A model generated the notes under the pieces. That model was not told the origin of the DNA. It ran no database searches and saw only the letters and a list, made by a program, of their open reading frames with translations. Shown piece by piece: positions 22,394 through 23,439 of a stretch of DNA of 23,439 nt. A program made the translations under genes and the position numbers. The stretch spans positions 1 through 23,439 of the forward strand of contig JABZKU010000033.1 of the NCBI GenBank assembly GCA_015257125.1, written 5' to 3'. This DNA comes from Prevotellaceae bacterium. GTDB taxonomy: Bacteria > Bacteroidota > Bacteroidia > Bacteroidales > Bacteroidaceae. Numbering within the stretch: the first letter of the stretch is position 1; every line of letters begins with the position of its first letter.

Positions 22394-23439
22394 ATGAAAA
22401 TAATTAGCCTTACTTCGCGCAAAGTCTTTGCGAGCGTCATCGTAATGCTGTGCGCACTCATCGCCTCGCCGCGAGTGTTGGGACAGACTTTAGAAGCCTA
22501 CAAGGTGCTAAATCCGGAGTGGACCACGCTCACATTCTATTACGACGACCGGCGTGCCACACGCACGGGTGACAAGTGGGTGATCGGTGAGATAAGCTTC
22601 ATACCATTGAACCCTATGAGAATTACAAAAGTCGTGTTTGATGCCTCATTCAAAAACTTTCAACCTACGACAACGGCTGGGTGGTTTTCACAGTTCAGGG
22701 CGCTAACCACTTTTGAAGGATTGGAAAATTTCAACACGGAAAAGGTGACAGACATGAGCAACATGTTTGAGTTCTGCAGTGCGTTGGAAACGCTTGATCT
22801 CAAGACCTTCAATACCCAAAACGTGGAGAATTTAAAAGACATGTTCTTGATGTGCCGCGCACTGAAAACGGTAAATCTCGAGAGTTTCAACACCGAGAAG
22901 GTGGTAACCATGCGTGAGATGTTCTACGGGTGTAAATCTCTGGAGGCGCTCAATCTCAAGTCCTTCAATACCGCGAACGTGAAAAGCATGAGTGGAATGT
23001 TCGAAGGATGTGAGTCGTTGAAGACCCTCGACGTTACGAGTTTCAACACGGCGAAAGTGAAGGATATGAGAGCGCTGTTCGCCAGATGTAGCGCACTGAC
23101 GGAATTGGATCTCACGAGCTTCAACACCGCAGATGTGACAAAAATGACTTATATGTTTCAAGGATGCTCTGCGTTGAAGGCGATTGATCTCACGCACTTC
23201 AACACCGCGAACGTGGAAAGCATGAGTGACATGTTTAAGGGGTGCTCTGCGCTCGAGGCGATTGATCTTACGAGCTTCAACACCGCAAACGTGGAGGGCA
23301 TGAGTGGAATGTTCGAAGGATGCTCTGCGTTGAAGGCGATTGATCTCACGCACTTCAACACCGCAAACGTGGCAGGCATGAGTAAAATGTTTAAAGGGTG
23401 TGCTGCGCTGGAGGCGATTGATCTCACGCACTTCAACAC
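22394..23439 (+). CDS. BspA-like leucine-rich-repeat surface protein (DUF285), 5' part only
   Basis: The frame runs from ATG 22394 to the window edge without a stop (348 codons), so the C-terminus is missing. The signal peptide is MKIISLTSRKVFASVIVMLC followed by ALIASPRVLGQ, with no lipobox cysteine. A short N-terminal region contains WTTLTFYYDDRRATRTG, typical of BspA-type proteins. From residue 124 on, nine 26-residue repeats follow the pattern MFxxCxALxxIDLxxFNTxxVxxM. Such proteins sit on the cell surface or are secreted and can bind host matrix or other bacteria; the sorting signal would be at the unseen C-terminus. A strong promoter stands in front. The open frames on the opposite strand are shadows of the repeats. 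Confidence 0.93.
   Translation, partial: MKIISLTSRKVFASVIVMLCALIASPRVLGQTLEAYKVLNPEWTTLTFYYDDRRATRTGDKWVIGEISFIPLNPMRITKVVFDASFKNFQPTTTAGWFSQFRALTTFEGLENFNTEKVTDMSNMFEFCSALETLDLKTFNTQNVENLKDMFLMCRALKTVNLESFNTEKVVTMREMFYGCKSLEALNLKSFNTANVKSMSGMFEGCESLKTLDVTSFNTAKVKDMRALFARCSALTELDLTSFNTADVTKMTYMFQGCSALKAIDLTHFNTANVESMSDMFKGCSALEAIDLTSFNTANVEGMSGMFEGCSALKAIDLTHFNTANVAGMSKMFKGCAALEAIDLTHFN
22763..23439 (+). repeat. Nine in-frame 78-base tandem repeats coding LRR units
   Basis: Units start at 22763, 22841, 22919, 22997, 23075, 23153, 23231, 23309 and 23387 (the last is cut by the edge), all in perfect 78-base register. Later units are more alike than earlier ones. Bases 23160-23208 and 23316-23364 are identical over 49 bases, a distance of two units. 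Confidence 0.93.

Noticed and set aside
22832..23431. Repeat-containing open frames on the minus strand at the right end
   Set aside because: They mirror the BspA repeats. The plus frame has signal peptide, promoter and known repeat motif.

Overview
The window reads as a chromosomal segment of a Bacteroidales bacterium, most like the Prevotellaceae/Porphyromonadaceae. Evidence: several upstream regions carry the Bacteroidetes -7 box TAnnTTTG instead of a sigma70 -10 box. SecD and SecF are one protein. The type IX secretion regulator PorX, a DUF5683 protein encoded next to parAB, and a BspA-type leucine-rich-repeat surface protein are present. An IS982-family transposase remnant lies at the left edge. 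Genus cannot be fixed from sequence reading alone.

Layout. 1-218: 3' end of an IS982 transposase. 303-2786 (minus): cmk and porX, read leftwards from a promoter near 2835, with a hairpin terminator beyond cmk. 2787-3642: a divergent non-coding region holding the first copy of a ~320-bp palindromic repeat, then the parA upstream region with two parS-like half-sites. 3643-9996 (plus): parA, parB, a DUF5683 protein, a LysM lytic transglycosylase and a bifunctional RelA/SpoT enzyme, linking chromosome segregation, cell-wall remodelling and the stringent response. A bidirectional terminator separates rel from the convergent secDF gene (10085-13111, minus). 13112-14297: secDF leader, second repeat copy and a minus-strand tRNA-Arg(CCT). 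14298-20850 (plus): NhaD-type Na+/H+ antiporter, outer-membrane beta-barrel, small ABM-fold protein, a strongly structured non-coding leader, rhomboid protease, membrane-anchored endonuclease/exonuclease/phosphatase-fold protein, and argS with its terminator. 20997-21695: RNase HI with a viroplasmin-like N-domain, followed at once by the third repeat copy. 22394 to the end: 5' part of a BspA-like surface protein with nine 26-residue repeats, behind a textbook Bacteroidetes promoter.

The most unusual content is non-coding. Three intergenic regions carry a ~312-322 bp imperfect inverted repeat built from many TTCACC/GGTGAA words, closed at both ends by alternating CG/CGTACG palindromes, all in the same orientation. 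A second conserved module (starting GAAAAGTGGGGAG) lies beside two copies but on different sides. No protein in these elements explains their conservation. The ABM-rhomboid gap holds a predicted multi-branch RNA fold plus a separate 17-bp stem-loop just before the rhomboid start codon.
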